The position numbers and the translations under genes were made by a program. This document shows positions 19,736-31,637 of a stretch of DNA of 64,000 nucleotides, one piece after another. Location of the stretch: NCBI GenBank assembly GCA_947359465.1, contig OX375872.1, positions 85,120,931-85,184,930 of the forward strand, read 5' to 3'. The notes below the pieces were generated by a model that was given only the letters and a program-made list of their open reading frames with translations, did not search any database and had not been told where the DNA came from. The stretch's first letter is position 1. Each line of letters starts with the position of its first letter. The stretch comes from Metellina segmentata (Eukaryota; Arthropoda; Arachnida; Araneae; Tetragnathidae).

Positions 19736-20632
19736 GGTATCCGACTAGGTTCGGAACAATTTTTATGAAAACGACTCTTAAATCACAATTTAAACATCTT
19801 TCATACTAGATAATGTTTCGAAATCATGAAATAAAGCAAAAAATAATGCACCGACTCATTATTGTTTTGTCAATTGGGCAAATTAAGGTAAAATTCAATC
19901 AAAATGACTACCAATATGGCTAACGCTCTGTATAAATTTTTATTAAATTAATTTTAATTTCCTTGCAGCACCATATATCTATGATATTAGAGACGACAAT
20001 ATACAACAATCAAAGAGATATATTGAAATGTTAAGAAGTATTGCTCGTTATATGTAGCTAAAATTTTAATTTTACAAAATGTCTACTTGTTGTTTAAATT
20101 AAACAGCTATAAATTAAAAAGTATGCATTTTACAACTAAAACTATAGTACAAAGTCATTACAGCATGTTAATAAGTAATAATGTTTAATTTCGTAGAGAT
20201 ATCTCTGGAACTTTTTGAGAAATCATGTTAAGCGTGTACAATATTTGCTTAAAATTGTATTTTTCATAAAAAGCATTTAAAGTTTACCTTTGTGTTTTTT
20301 GCCATTGCCAAATTCTTCGCACAAATTCATCGAAACTTGATGTAAAATGTTGAGGCTTGATTGAAGGAAATAATTTCAACAAATTTATGTTTAAAATTAT
20401 TTTTATTTGTGAACAATTACCGGAAAACCTCCCCATTTTCGGTCATTTCAATCGTATTTCCAGTTTCAATTTCTGTCGTTCAGTAATACTATAATTGCTA
20501 TAATTTTATTTCTATTTATCGTAGAGTTAAGACAATTACAGATTCTGAAACTTAAGAAACTGAGCTTCAATATGAAAAAATAAAACAATGAGAATTTTGG
20601 TCAAAATTACGTTTTAAACGTAGTCGGATACC
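19736..20632. mobile_element. TTAA-flanked DNA element with GGTATCCG ends, copy 1
   Basis: TTAA lies at 19732-19735 and 20633-20636. Terminal inverted repeats are GGTATCCGACTAGGTTCG and, reverse complemented from the right, GGTATCCGACTACGTTTA. It is 897 bp with no transposase visible. A second copy with the same ends is at 25832-26760. TTAA duplication occurs in piggyBac and Kolobok; the family is not determined. Confidence 0.85.
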
Positions 20633-20662
20633 TTAAGTTACAAAATTGTTTTCCCAAAACAA

Positions 20663-20847
20663 ATGTTGGCGTGGTGTGGAAATTTGGAGAGTGGGGGAAA
20701 GCTCAGGTGTTAACCTCATCACCTGACCGTGGTTCAAAATTACGAGGTTCTATCTTCGTATTTTCCCCCCTTCGGGATTGATCCCAGATCGTTTCCAATA
20801 GCCCGTTGTGTTGCTCCAGTGCGACTTTAATTCAAATACCCCTTACA
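20663..20847 (+). repeat. Older SINE subfamily, 5'-truncated
   Basis: Body from TTGGCGTGGTGTGGAAATTT to CCCGTTGTGTTGCTCCAGTG, tail TTTAATTCAAATACCCC. Confidence 0.8.
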
Positions 20848-20849
20848 AA

Positions 20850-22168
20850 TGTATACAAACAACTAGAAAATAATAGTCTTGTTTTTTTCGAGTCTTTTCC
20901 CACAGAGTTTACTGTTTATGGAAAACATGGGGGTTTCGACTCCTGAATACCCAAGCGATCTATCTCCGTTCCCTCCCCTTTCTTTTATTTTCACAGTAAC
21001 GTAACGTGATCTGTCGTGTGTATGGCATATCTTGACCAAATATGACCGTTAAAAGCCATAAAACCCAAAGCCAACTGACCAAGCAATGTGGTTTTTATTT
21101 TTGCTCTTAAAAATATGTAAAAAATAATTACCAACTGTAACATAACAGTCACTCCAGTATGACCTTCGTCCAAACATGTTAGAAAAGTTTTACTTTCTAG
21201 GTTACAGTAGTTTCTTGAAAAGGTATCTTGAGGATAGATATAGCTCGTTTTGAAGAGATCGAGTTAAAAAAAGTCACAATATGAGTTCGCTTACTTGAGT
21301 TTGTGTACGCGTAATTTGTTTCAATCATACTTTGAAAACTTGAAATAGAAGTTGAAACACCGATATGAGATATAATTTGACAGAACATAAAATAGACTCT
21401 AAATTTCTAAAAATATCAATATAGGTATTTTTTTAAATTTTGGGCTCGAAGACCTTTTAATCGGTTAGTTGGGTTTTATAGCACAGTGTCCAAACACAAG
21501 ACATACAACGTCAAGTAATGCACATACACACAAGGAACGTTTTACAGCACAGTTTGCAACTAGATATCCCCTTAATGGGTAGATAGTTAAATTTATTTGA
21601 ACTGGAGAAACAATGGGCTTGGCCTCTTAATCAAATAGTTGTATTTTCAACCTGTTTTTAGACTTCATTGAGTTTTTTGAGGGAGTTTTAGAAAACTTCT
21701 GGATTTATTGTTAGCAGTTGCCTTGGAAAGAACTTGATCAGTTTGAACTCAATAGGACGTATGTATGTACTCTCTATATTTAAAATGGTGCAAGCTGTTT
21801 CGCATTTAATATCATAATAAACTTCTTTAATAGCACTTAGTTGAGAATGAAAAATTGTTTTAACAAGCATAAAATATAATTATAATCAAGTTGAAAACAA
21901 AAAATACCACGTAGATTGGGAAAAACTGTGTATAATAGCAATATTTCCGGGTTCGTCATCAAAGTTATTGGATGTTTGGATGGTTTCAATTACATAACCC
22001 TTTCGGGACGTCCGACATCCCACCATCTCTGAAAAAATTAAAGCTAGTGTATGTAAATATTCTCGGTACATTGGTATATTAATGTTGTTGATAAATTAAT
22101 TTCTACTACCCTACAATAATAGATCGGACAGCAAGATGTGATGGATGATGATGGAAATAATACATGCT
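20850..22168. other. Non-coding stretch
   Basis: No recognised gene. Around 21495-21545, a segment CAAGTAATGCACATACACACAAGGAACG resembles 1051-1100, hinting at another unclassified repeat. Confidence 0.4.
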
Positions 22169-22680
22169 TTAGTAGGGGGATGGTCCCCCACGTGCTGCAA
22201 TTACTCTAGCAACCCTTCTGGGCATACTTTGAGCAAGGTTTTGATAAACAGCTATGGGTATTTGTGTCCATTCCTGCTGCAAGAATGTCGCCAGCTCAGC
22301 TGTAGATTTTGGACGTGGTTCCCTGGTCCGTAAGCGTCGCTCTAACTCGTCCAACAAATGTTCCATGGGGTTTAAGTCGGGACTCTGAGCAGGCCAGAGA
22401 AGACTTTTTAGAGGCCAAGAAGAAGTAGAAGACATAGATCCATATCTTGATACCACTGCTTGACAGAGGTTGCAACATGACATGGTGCGTTGGTCGTCCT
22501 GGAAGTAACATTTGTCCATTCCATAAAATTTGCAGAGCTTAGAAAGAACCTGACTGTCCAAAATGTTCATGTAGGTGTCGGCGTTCAATTTAGCAGGAAC
22601 AACATGCAAAGGTCCCAGGCCATACCATGAAAAACACCCCCAAACAAGTAGTCGGATTTTTATGCAAATCCGCTGGCGTC
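22169..22680 (-). pseudogene. Tc1-type transposase, C-terminal fragment
   Basis: The minus-strand frame contains [37 protein letters not shown] and a C-terminal arginine-rich end with a TAA stop. This is the second half of a Tc1/mariner DD34E transposase: the second catalytic Asp and the conserved SPDLNPIEHLWDELERRL block carrying the Glu. In the middle the usual QQDNAPCH is altered to [10 protein letters not shown] and the reading is degenerate. There is no start codon or N-terminal HTH; terminal repeats were not found. Confidence 0.9.
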
Positions 22681-22689
22681 CGGTTCATT

Positions 22690-23388
22690 ATTGTATATAT
22701 ATACAGTTAATGACAGAAAGATAAAAAATTTGTATTTTAGAAAATAATCAAGAAATTTGTTGTTTTGCCCTATCAGATTTAAATATCTTACTAATCAATT
22801 ACTTTTCACGTTTTCAACTGATATAATTCCCCGTACAAAATCAAAACGTTGAAACAATGCTGATAAATTTTGGGTTAATTCATAACTGAACAACCTCAAA
22901 ATATATCATTCACAAATATGTAACAACATGATCAATGTCCTCCACCAAAAAACACAGATCTGAAAATTCATATACTCATTATGGAGGCAAGTCTTTGTTG
23001 TCCAACTTAAATCTATTCAACTTCGAATCCCCCCCCCCTTTTTACTCGTATCAAAAGGGAGGGTGTAGAGTGTGAAGAAAAGGAGGAAGTGGTACAGCTC
23101 CCCTAACGCGTGAGAGTCAGCACCTGGTACAGCGGGACCCTCCGGAAAAACAGCTGATGCCGACCCAGCTTGGGCCAAGATCCTAGCATCCATACCCAAT
23201 TCAAATGATCCCTCGCATCAGGTGTACTGGTGACTTCTCCCTCAACCACTTTGCGATGGAACTGGTAGTTGGCTTCACATGCTATCGCGGCTTTTAAAAT
23301 GATGTGATTATATTTTAGAGTTATATTTCGGTAGTGATAGTTCGTAGGAATATTTTCTCGGATGTTTTCTTAATTCGCTATAATAAAT

Positions 23389-23390
<2 letters not shown>
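22690..23390. other. Non-coding, immediately upstream of the PRDM13-like gene
   Basis: Contains a short C-run (about 23030) and a moderately GC-rich block at 23040-23290. The promoter of the downstream gene is expected here, but no TATA box or initiator stands out. Confidence 0.35.

Positions 23391-23391
<1 letters not shown>

Positions 23392-23466
<75 letters not shown>
23392..23466. repeat. (CT)n microsatellite, 75 bp, upstream of the PRDM13-like start
   Basis: Uninterrupted CT repeat ending 34 bp before the first in-frame ATG (23501). On the other strand it is GAGA, the core motif bound by GAGA-factor proteins at arthropod promoters. It could be promoter, 5' UTR or neutral. Confidence 0.97.
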
Positions 23467-23469
<3 letters not shown>

Positions 23470-23487
23470 GCACAAAAAGAAATAACT

Positions 23488-23532
23488 ATGAAGGGCGGAA
23501 ATGCTTTTAATTACACCCGTACTGCGACATGA
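23488..23532 (+). promoter_or_regulatory. Candidate upstream ORF, 14 codons
   Basis: ATG at 23488, out of frame with the main coding sequence, ends at TGA 23530-23532. It overlaps the ATG at 23501 and stops before the ATG at 23564. If transcribed in the 5' leader it would favour initiation at 23564. Confidence 0.4.
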
Positions 23533-23563
23533 ACATTGCGCGTTGTACCTCATAAAGTGGAAG

Positions 23564-23683
23564 ATGAATACGTCTGTTATAGCTGTGTGTGATATACCCG
23601 AGGGAACGTGTTCGTTACCAGGTGTGGGGGAAATCAACATGAGGTGTCTCTTAGAAAAAGCTACTTTGAAGACTTATTTTCAC
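23564..23683 (+). CDS. PRDM13-like transcription factor, exon 1
   Basis: A 40-codon exon ending TTTCAC|GTGAGT, phase 0. It encodes the start of the PR domain: IAVCDIPEGTCSLPGVG aligns with the vertebrate PRDM13 pattern ADCCIPAGLRLGPVPG. It joins in frame to the exon at 29045. I chose ATG 23564 because the homologous region begins only a few residues later. An in-frame ATG at 23501 would add 21 residues and cannot be excluded. PRDM13 is a PR/SET-domain zinc-finger regulator of neuronal fate in vertebrates; insects have an ortholog. The whole predicted protein is 379 residues, shorter than the vertebrate one. The following intron is 5.4 kb. Confidence 0.85.
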
Positions 23684-24776
23684 GTGAGTATTGCAATACA
23701 TTTTCGCAAAATTTATCAATCTAGGTCCGATACTTTAGTTTTGAATTCTTTAAAAGTGTGAGGATATTAATGAGAATATTTACATATAAAATTAATATTA
23801 TATGGATCTGTGTATATATCTTTTAAAATCCGATATCATATACTGTATCTTTTAGAACTGTGAACAATTACTTCCTAAATTTATTGCATTGGTTTTGAAG
23901 TTATTGTCTTATATTAGAAGAATTTAAGAATAAATAAGACTATAAAATAGTAGATTAAAGCCTTGACTGTGATGGTATTGCTTTGAAAGGGTTACAGAAT
24001 TAATAAGGTTGCTTCATTTTTGTTGCTGATTATCGAAATATACTTCTGTCAGGGACGGATTAGAAAAATGAACATGCAATACATAAATTAACTGTATTAT
24101 TATGTAATGAGTATATGTAAATTATCTTTTAGCCTTACAATAAAAGAAGTACATGATAACCTAATTTATAACTGTAAAATTAAATATTCCTAATTTAAAA
24201 ATATTTATCTAAGAAATCAAAGAGTAGGTCAACACTATCCCAAACTTTTATCTTGTCAAAGTAGAAAATATTCCTGTTAACTATGATACAATTTAGAAAT
24301 GGGAAATAATTATCTCTCCATACGTTTGTAAATAGTTCCGAGTAAAATTTTCAATCTCAAAATAACAAACTGTTTATTAATATAAGAAAACTATACTTCC
24401 CTATTCTTCTTTTTACCTTAGTTAACTTTCATCATACCACTATTCGCATTAATGTGTCAGTAATGTGATGTCAACATTCCTAGCTTAGAAATGTCAAACC
24501 TCATGTACGTATGTCATTATCCAAGCTATTATCACATTGAAAGAGTCGTGACTTTACACGTTGATAAATTGGAAGGTGTACTTGGAGTGATAGAGTTGAC
24601 AGATCTTAGGGGAATAAATATTTGAATTCTTGTTTTCGAAATACTTTTTCAAATTTTTAATTTAAGTTAGGCTTATTTCTGACGAAATTTACTTTGTGAA
24701 CAACTAATTTTGTGTTCAGAATTTATAAACGTACAAATAATGAAGTGGTGTAAATGATTTACGAAAATCGCCTGAA

Positions 24777-24795
24777 TGTGTGTGTGTGTGTGTGT
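24777..24795. repeat. (TG)n microsatellite
   Basis: About nine TG units in intron 1 of the PRDM13-like gene. Confidence 0.95.
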
Positions 24796-24924
24796 ATAAA
24801 TTAAGATTGAAAATTCATAAGCAAGTTCCTTAGTTCCTTTCTTAAATTTCCTTTCTTATTTGATCATGTCTAGAATCTAGGTAAATTTTCACATTTTGTC
24901 AACATTCAATTGGAATATGTTTAA

Positions 24925-25250
24925 GCAGGTTGGTAGGTAGTTGAATTTACGTCTCACTGGAGCAGCACAACAGTCTATTGGCGACGGTCTGGAATCATAA
25001 CCAAAGGGAAAGATACAGATGACACCTCGTAATTTTAAACGACTATCAAATGACAAGGTCAATACCTGAACCACCCCACTCTCCAAACTCCCACACCATG
25101 CCAACGTGAGGACATTTTAGGCAACTTCAGATTTAAAGTGCACCAGTCCCCACGTACACGACGGTCATTGGTTGGATCGTGTGTCGAACTCGCAACTTTC
25201 GGTCGCTAACCGCTACTCTTGCAACAGGATAACCTCGGTCCTACATTTAA
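24925..25250 (-). repeat. Older SINE subfamily, near full length
   Basis: Minus strand: head with GCGAGTTCGACACACGATCC and CCGTCGTGTACGTGGGGACTG, body, then tail TAAATTCAACTACC with ACCT units. It lies in intron 1 of the PRDM13-like gene, in antisense orientation. Confidence 0.85.
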
Positions 25251-25831
25251 ACTGGAAAGAGATCTTAAATTTTCTTCGAAATTGATTTTAAATAAAAAGT
25301 TATATTGAATTTAAACTTAAAAGTTTTTAACGAGTGATTTTATATTCTCTGGAATTTTTCCAAAATTTTATTTTATGGGATTTTATAAATGAGAGACGAA
25401 TTAAGATATTCAACAAAATATTATAAACGCATTTCTTACATACATTCTGTGGCAAAAGGCTTCGATCAATCTCTTGCTTCCAAAACATACTACACTTCTG
25501 GAAAAGACTAAACAACATTCCATTGTTCTTCAAGTGGAATTTAGTATTACTCTTTCATCATATCATTTTATAATGAAGTCACTTCTGCTATAGAAATTGG
25601 GAATAAAACGTCTCAAAAAGGTTCGATAGTATTCAAATGAGGAATTCTAAGACAGATGTTGGAGTTTATCGTACTGATCATCAAACCAAAATCAAACTTT
25701 TCAATTGTAACCATTGCAGTAAAATCGTTCTGAAAAATGACCTTCTTACTTGAAAAAATGTTTCACACTATAATACGATTCCAATCTTTTAAAATGCTGA
25801 AATACTCACAAATAACAAATATATTGCTTAA

Positions 25832-26760
25832 GGTATCCGAACAAGTTCAAAATGGTATTTGTGACATAAATTTCCAAAAACAGTTTTGATCTTATTTGAT
25901 AGAGAATTTATTTGACTTTCCAAAGTATATTGATTTTTTCTCTAAGTTAATTAGTTGCAGAGATATTAATATTTTAATCAAGGCGGGAAACCCGGAAGTA
26001 GGTTTGGACACCAGCGGAAAGGGCCATTAAAAGACCAAAAACTGTCAAAATTAAAATTTAAGATTTACTTTTTTTTTTGGAAAATTTTTTTAAGAAAGGT
26101 TTCTCAAATGTTTAAATGGTTTCTCGCTTGCTAAATAATGTGAACATTTTAAAAGAGAAGTGAAGAACAAAATTGTTTACACAAACAACTAAAAGCAAAA
26201 GAGAGCAAACGATACACTTCAAACTGCTTTTACTCTAAATTAATATTTTTTCATTATTTCCTCACTTCAAATGTTATAACACAAAAAGTTATTGATGGAT
26301 TCACGTAAAATTTTGAGAACTTGTACTTTATAATATTGTCTAGTGAATGAACTAGAATAATTATGATGAGTGGAAAAATTTTCAAACTATGACCATTTAT
26401 TTAAGAAATATGACGGTAAAATTGTCAAGAATCTTGCATTCATTTTTCGATCGCTTGTAAAATTTTTGTTTACTTAAATATCTTCTTGATTATAGTTCAT
26501 TCACTAGACAAATGCATGCAGTTTATTTTGGAAGTATCATTTTTCAAATTGATTTAATAGATTTTCCTCTAGCACATTTGAAGTTTTTCACAAATTTCCT
26601 TATATTTTCATACATATTTTTCAGTTTTACAAAATTATTAATGTATAATTTAAATATTTATAGCCCAATGCTATTTTTTAATAACACTAAATATAAAAAT
26701 ATCATTAAAATGTTTCTATACCACATTTAAAAAACCCGGCCTCCAACGTGTCCGGATACC
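25832..26760. mobile_element. TTAA-flanked DNA element with GGTATCCG ends, copy 2
   Basis: TTAA lies at 25828-25831 and 26761-26764. The ends are GGTATCCGAACAAGTTC and, from the right, GGTATCCGGACACGTTGG. It is 929 bp. An internal inverted pair TCTAGTGAATGAACTA/TAGTTCATTCACTAGA (about 26339 and 26493) is specific to this copy. Apart from the termini, little resembles copy 1. On its right it abuts a Tc1 fragment. Confidence 0.85.
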
Positions 26761-26819
26761 TTAAGCAACCATGGAGCGAGAACTAAATTCCGAGTTTTCG
26801 CTTCTAACTTATTAGACAG

Positions 26820-26960
26820 ACTCATGTTTGACAGTTGGCGTAAGACACGCATGTTCGCTCTTTCTCTGGAAGGGATCCAAACATAAACGCGACCTTTCGT
26901 TCAAAATAATGTAAATAAACGATGATTCATCCGACCGTATTACACGTTTCAACTCACCGG
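26820..26960 (-). pseudogene. Tc1-type transposase fragment
   Basis: The minus strand reads LKRVIRSDESSF, then a degenerate stretch, then CLTPTVKHES. This matches the Tc1 segment V-I-W-S-D-E-S-x-F...C...P-T-V-K-H-G-G-G-S. It is a short fossil in intron 1 of the PRDM13-like gene. Confidence 0.65.
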
Positions 26961-27501
26961 CATTCAAGTTTTAGGATCTTTACGTAGTTTTTTCATTTTA
27001 TATGTTCCTTTTGTAATTCTAACATAAATGTCGAATTTATAAGTTGAAATGTGTTCTGAAAATGAATTTTTACGGGAATTGTCTTTGGAAAGCATTTTGA
27101 GGGATACTCACGTTCAGTATTCAGCCTATAACCAATCTTTAAGTTTCCGACGATTCCTATCATTTAGTGTGGATTTTTCGCCATTGTGTGTGTGCTTTTG
27201 TTATATATTACTGCTTTGTATATTATGTATCTACGATCACAACTATGGATACTGGTTCTCGATGCGTGAAATCATTCGGTTGTTTTAGTCACAGCAGCTC
27301 CAGAAATTCGAGATTTTACTAATTGCATTTTATAAAATTCAATATTGACTTTCGGATATGCTTATGTTTTGTTTGAAAAGACTGGATGGCTATCTGCACA
27401 ATTTATTAAAACCTAAGATATGTATTTGAAGCATTTATGGAACATAAATGCAAGACTGTAACTAGATAAGTGCAACCGGTGAACGGGTTCAAAACAAATG
27501 G

Positions 27502-27781
27502 TAGTTTTAGTTAACGTCGTACTAGAGCAACACAACGGGCTATTGACGACGGTCCGGGATCAGTCCCTTAAGGGAAAGATCCGAGGACAACACCTCGTAA
27601 TTTTGAACCACAGTCAGATGACGAAGCAACACATGAGTTGGCACCTTACTCTCCAAACTTCCACACCAATCCAACGTGAGGACTTTCGGCCACGACAGAT
27701 TTAAGGTGCACCAGCCGCCTCTACACCATACGCTTAAAAACATCCATGCCCGGACCCAGATTCGAACCAGGAACCTTCCGA
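27502..27781 (-). repeat. Young-type SINE, truncated in the tRNA head
   Basis: Flanked by a 14-bp duplication TTCAAAACAAATGG (27488-27501 and 27782-27795). It is truncated just inside the head, keeping the B box, and the ATTACC tail is nearly absent. It lies antisense in intron 1. Confidence 0.92.
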
Positions 27782-27799
27782 TTCAAAACAAATGGACCG

Positions 27800-28470
27800 C
27801 TGAAAAGAAAGTGACAACATATTAATAAATATAATATTTTCAGATCAAATTAAGTTAAACAAGAATTATTTATGATCAATCATGCACAAGAATGAATATC
27901 AATTATCTCAATAATTTTGATTGAATAAAATATCAAAAAATACATCAATTATAGTGGTAATAAATAGTTTGTTAAAATGAAATACAATAAAAATGTACAA
28001 AAAAATATTTTTTTATATAAATTTGTGTAGATCTTGTGCATTTGTTGCAAATATAAAATTTCAATATAAAGCATTGCTATATCGTATTTGTTTTAATATT
28101 TTCACCGAAAGAGGCTAAAAAACATTGCACAGTGCTAGTTAAATTGACCAATTAAAATCTTTGCAATGGCTTTAAAAAGTTAATAATTACTAAAAATGTT
28201 CGCTGTCGAGGGATAAAACATGCACGAGAATAGATGGGGAGCAATATTCTTGAAAGACCAAAGAAAATAAATAGGTTGTTAATTTAAGAGTTAAATACAT
28301 ATTTTAAATGCTCTCACTCTCCTCGCGAGATCACATCTATTGTACGCTCCATTGCGTCTTGTCAGAAGTAACCAAAATTGTAGCCCTATATCCTCTCATA
28401 TATCAAAATACTATCCAAGTAAATCAAAATACATAACAGACATGTTTTAGTGCGACTTTGAATATTTAAA
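27800..28470. other. Intronic non-coding stretch
   Basis: AT-rich intron 1 sequence. Nothing recognisable was seen. Confidence 0.6.
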
Positions 28471-28479
28471 TGTCGATCA

Positions 28480-28760
28480 TGGGGACGCGGATTAGCAATA
28501 GGTAGGTTGCGAGTTTGAAACTCGATCCAACCAAGGACCCTCATGAGCGTGGGGCTGGTGCATGTTAAATCTGTAGTGGCCTCGAATGCCCTCACGTTGG
28601 CGGGGTGCGAAAGTTTTAAGAGTGAGTTGCCCGCTCAGGTTTTTCTCATCATCTGATCGTGATTCAAAATCACGAGGTGTCCTTGGAGATTGATCCCGGA
28701 CGATCGCCGAAAGCCCGTTTTGTTGCTTCAGTGCAACGTAAAGTTAACTACCTACTAAAT
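28480..28760 (+). repeat. Older SINE subfamily copy
   Basis: Head GTTGCGAGTTTGAAACTCGATCC, CAACCAAGGACC, then body landmarks (GCCCTCACGTTGGC, TCATCATCTGATCG, GCCCGTTTTGTTGCTTCAG). The tail is degenerate. It lies 285 bp upstream of PRDM13-like exon 2. Confidence 0.8.
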
Positions 28761-29044
28761 GTCGTTTATATACTAAATTTTATAAAACGATGAATCAGTA
28801 GTATGAAGGTTTGAAAATCAAAGCAATTTTTGTTAGACGAGAAGTAAAAATACGTGACCTACTTTTCTAAAAATAAATTTCACTGACAAAAAATAATATC
28901 CAAGTAATTGTTCAAAGAAGTTTATTTTTCATTAATATTTATTCTTTTACAAAATTTATGCTAAAAATCAATTTTGATATACTCTGATTGACTTTGATTG
29001 TGTTATCTTTAAACAAAAGCGGTTATTTAAATTTTATTCCTTAG

Positions 29045-29285
29045 GTCGACATACGTGACGGTCACTTGAGTGTTACAGAAATTCATGTCGGACAAAGCTG
29101 GGCCCGTTTTATAGCTGTAGCTAAAAACTGCCACGAGCAAAATGTAGAATTGACAAAAGGTCAACATGGCTTAATTTTAAGGACCACAAGGTTTGTAAGA
29201 GTTTCAGAAGAATTACTTGTTTGGATTGGATCGGATCTTCTCTTGGAATTGGAGTTTCCCTTCTTGAAACCAGCAAACATTAAAG
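29045..29285 (+). CDS. PRDM13-like transcription factor, exon 2 (PR domain)
   Basis: Acceptor TTCCTTAG| at 29044 and donor AAAG|GTAAGT at 29286. Entered in phase 0, left in phase 1. It encodes residues 41-120, the rest of the PR domain. SWARFIAVAKNCHEQNVEL and RVSEELLVWIGSDLLLELEF align with the vertebrate PRDM13 blocks EWIGLIRAARNSQEQTLEA and QPGEELTVWYSNSLAQWFD. PR domains are SET-related. The canonical catalytic NHxCxPN motif is not visible, as in most PRDM proteins, so methyltransferase activity cannot be inferred. A track-style start inside the exon (TTG at 29066) is not a real start; the reading continues upstream to the acceptor. Confidence 0.92.
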
Positions 29286-31637
29286 GTAAGTTATAAAATA
29301 ATATTTTTCTGCGTTTCGATTAGTTTTGAACAAGAAAACAAATTACTAAAAAAAGAGAGTCATTAGTTAGAAAAAATATTTTTAGATAATCTTTTCAAGA
29401 ATCGACAAAAAACGACAGTCTCAACTCAACTATTAGTGGTAGGATCTTTCATCTTCCATCATTTTAATATTATTTGATGATTAAAAGATGTTTAAATTGT
29501 GAAAATAAAAAAACGCGAAACTTCAAAGTTGCAAATTTTAGGCAAATTAAACGCAAATTAGGAAATGTTTTGGAGCTCTCCCTATTAAATAATTGATCCC
29601 AAAATTTGCCGAATTTGAAAATAAGCACAATTAATTAAACAGAATATAATTTTAGACATATGTAAGACTGAAATTTCTATAACCTACATTTTTGTTTGTA
29701 AAGCTTGAAATGTATCCTGTAATCGGAAGAACCAAATAAAACTGCTATTGATTTAGTAAATTGTTGCAGAAAATATGACCTTTTCAGAGAACCCCACAAA
29801 CTCTGAAAAAGAAATTTGCTCCGGAATCCTTTAAAAATAAAAAGTATGATACGGGATTTGATTATATTGTATATAATTTCGAAAACCAAAAAAAATTTAA
29901 AATAAAAAATGTTTAGGAAATTTTTGAAAATGAAAGTGCTCGTGAATGAGGACGTTGTCAGGGTTGAGCCTGACCCAGACAACACAAAATGGTGTTTTCT
30001 ACGGAAGAGTAGCAATATGTTAAAAAATTGCTCATACATTCCAATTCTGGTTGATTACATCCCGGTTGTTTGGTTCTTTGCTTCTTTAAAATTGTGCAAG
30101 ATTTGTGTTTTAATTATATATATATATACACTGCCCTCCAAAAGTTAAGGTACAGGATGTTTTTATTGTCCAATTTGAAAATGAATGAACATAGAAACAA
30201 GAAATTTAGAGGAAATGTGCACTAAAGAGTTCATTATTGAATGCTACCTAAAAATTTACACACGGTCAACACAAACATGATTTTCAATAACAAAAAGCAC
30301 TCTTGGTAGAAAAGTCCATTAACGTAGAAAACAGTACATCACAGGTTTATGTGGAAAAATGTCATGGACTCATTAAAAAATGGGTACTAATAAGGAAGGT
30401 GTCCACCCCTAACTGCAATGCATTAGCGGTATCGATTTGCATGCTGCTAATTAAGATGTCGGACACCGAAATGAGAAGCGAAGACCAGACACAGAGTAAC
30501 CCTTGTTCCAGCTCATGTAACGACTTTGGAGGATGACTTAAAGCAGCAACGTGTCTGCCAAGGTCGTCCCAAACATCATGCTCTATTGGATTAAGGTCTG
30601 GAGGTTGAGCTGGTCCTTCCATTCGCTATAAACCGTGACCCTCAAGATAGTCCTCAAAAAGTACAGCTCTGTGAGATCTAGCATTATCATCCATAAGAAT
30701 GAAACCATTACCAATAGCAGCGGCATATGAGGGGACATATGGATCAAAGATTTCATCCCGATAGCTCATACAAGTCAGAGTTCCTCCATGGAACACATAT
30801 AGGTCAGTGTGACCACAGAGAGATCTCTGCACAAATCATGATTCTACCACATCTGTAACTGTGTCTTTCAACAATGTTGGATGGGTTGTACCTGGTGCGT
30901 TGTTCCTTCTAGATCAGCAGACACCTTGAATCGCTCTCCAGTGTGAACCTGGACTCGTCTGTGAAGAGTACAGAAGTCCACTGCTCTCTGATCCAGGAAA
31001 TGTGTTATCTTGCCCAACATAAACGGGCCCTTCTATGACGTCGGTTCAGGGGGAACACACAAATGGTAGTCTTGCATAGAGACCTGCATTGTAAAGGCGT
31101 CTTCACAACGTAGTAGCGGAGATTCTTGTTCCTGATGCGACAAAATGATTTGCTTCGAGATGAGGCACTGTAGTGGTTCTCCTCCTTCGGACAAAAAGAG
31201 ATAGAAAACGGTCTCCAATTTTTATTTAATTTTATTGTTACTTCAGTAACATTAATTTTATTGATATATTCAAGTACTTATTTTAGTTATAATGATAAAT
31301 TATTTAAGATAGGGAATCTTTTTTTATTTAGTCGACTCGTGGTATTTAATATTTATTATTTCTAAGTAAGAGTAATGTCTAGATCTAACATATAAAAAGT
31401 CCTGGTACGCTTGTTCTCTCTGTTTTGTGTGGTTGGGGGAAATTATAAGTTTTCTATATGTACTGTGTGTGCTCAAATATTCATGTCTTGTCGGAATTCA
31501 GTCCATGTGAAATGTTCAACATTTTCCATATGACCAATCCTCCTCTGCATGTATACCATCTTCTTCATGCCGCAGATTAAGTTTGAGAATGTTTAAAATA
31601 TATGATAGTTTGCCTAACTTAGTTTTTTCCTTTGTAG
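29286..31637. other. PRDM13-like intron 2
   Basis: A 2.35-kb phase-1 intron from GTAAGT to TTTTTTCCTTTGTAG. The right half is occupied by a dead Tc1 copy; the left half shows no feature. Confidence 0.9.
30127..31220 (-). mobile_element. Tc1-type transposon remnant in intron 2
   Basis: The left terminus ACACTGCCCTCCAAAAGTTA, following a TATATA run, is a Tc1-style terminal repeat. On the minus strand, several frames give pieces of a DD34E transposase in order: a basic N-terminal part (about 31218-31033); YVFHGGTLTCMSYRDEI and GFILMDDNARSHRA (second Asp; 30832-30626); then PPDLNPIEHDVWDDLGRHV (catalytic Glu block; 30622-30362). Frame changes between pieces show it is a pseudogene. No matching right terminal repeat was found, so that end is lost. 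Confidence 0.9.

Noticed and set aside
23308..23640. Minus-strand Arg-Glu repeat protein
   Set aside because: It is simply the translated (CT)n microsatellite.
29066..29296. Separate 76-residue protein starting at 29066
   Set aside because: The start is a TTG inside exon 2. The frame continues upstream to a splice acceptor and joins exon 1 in phase.
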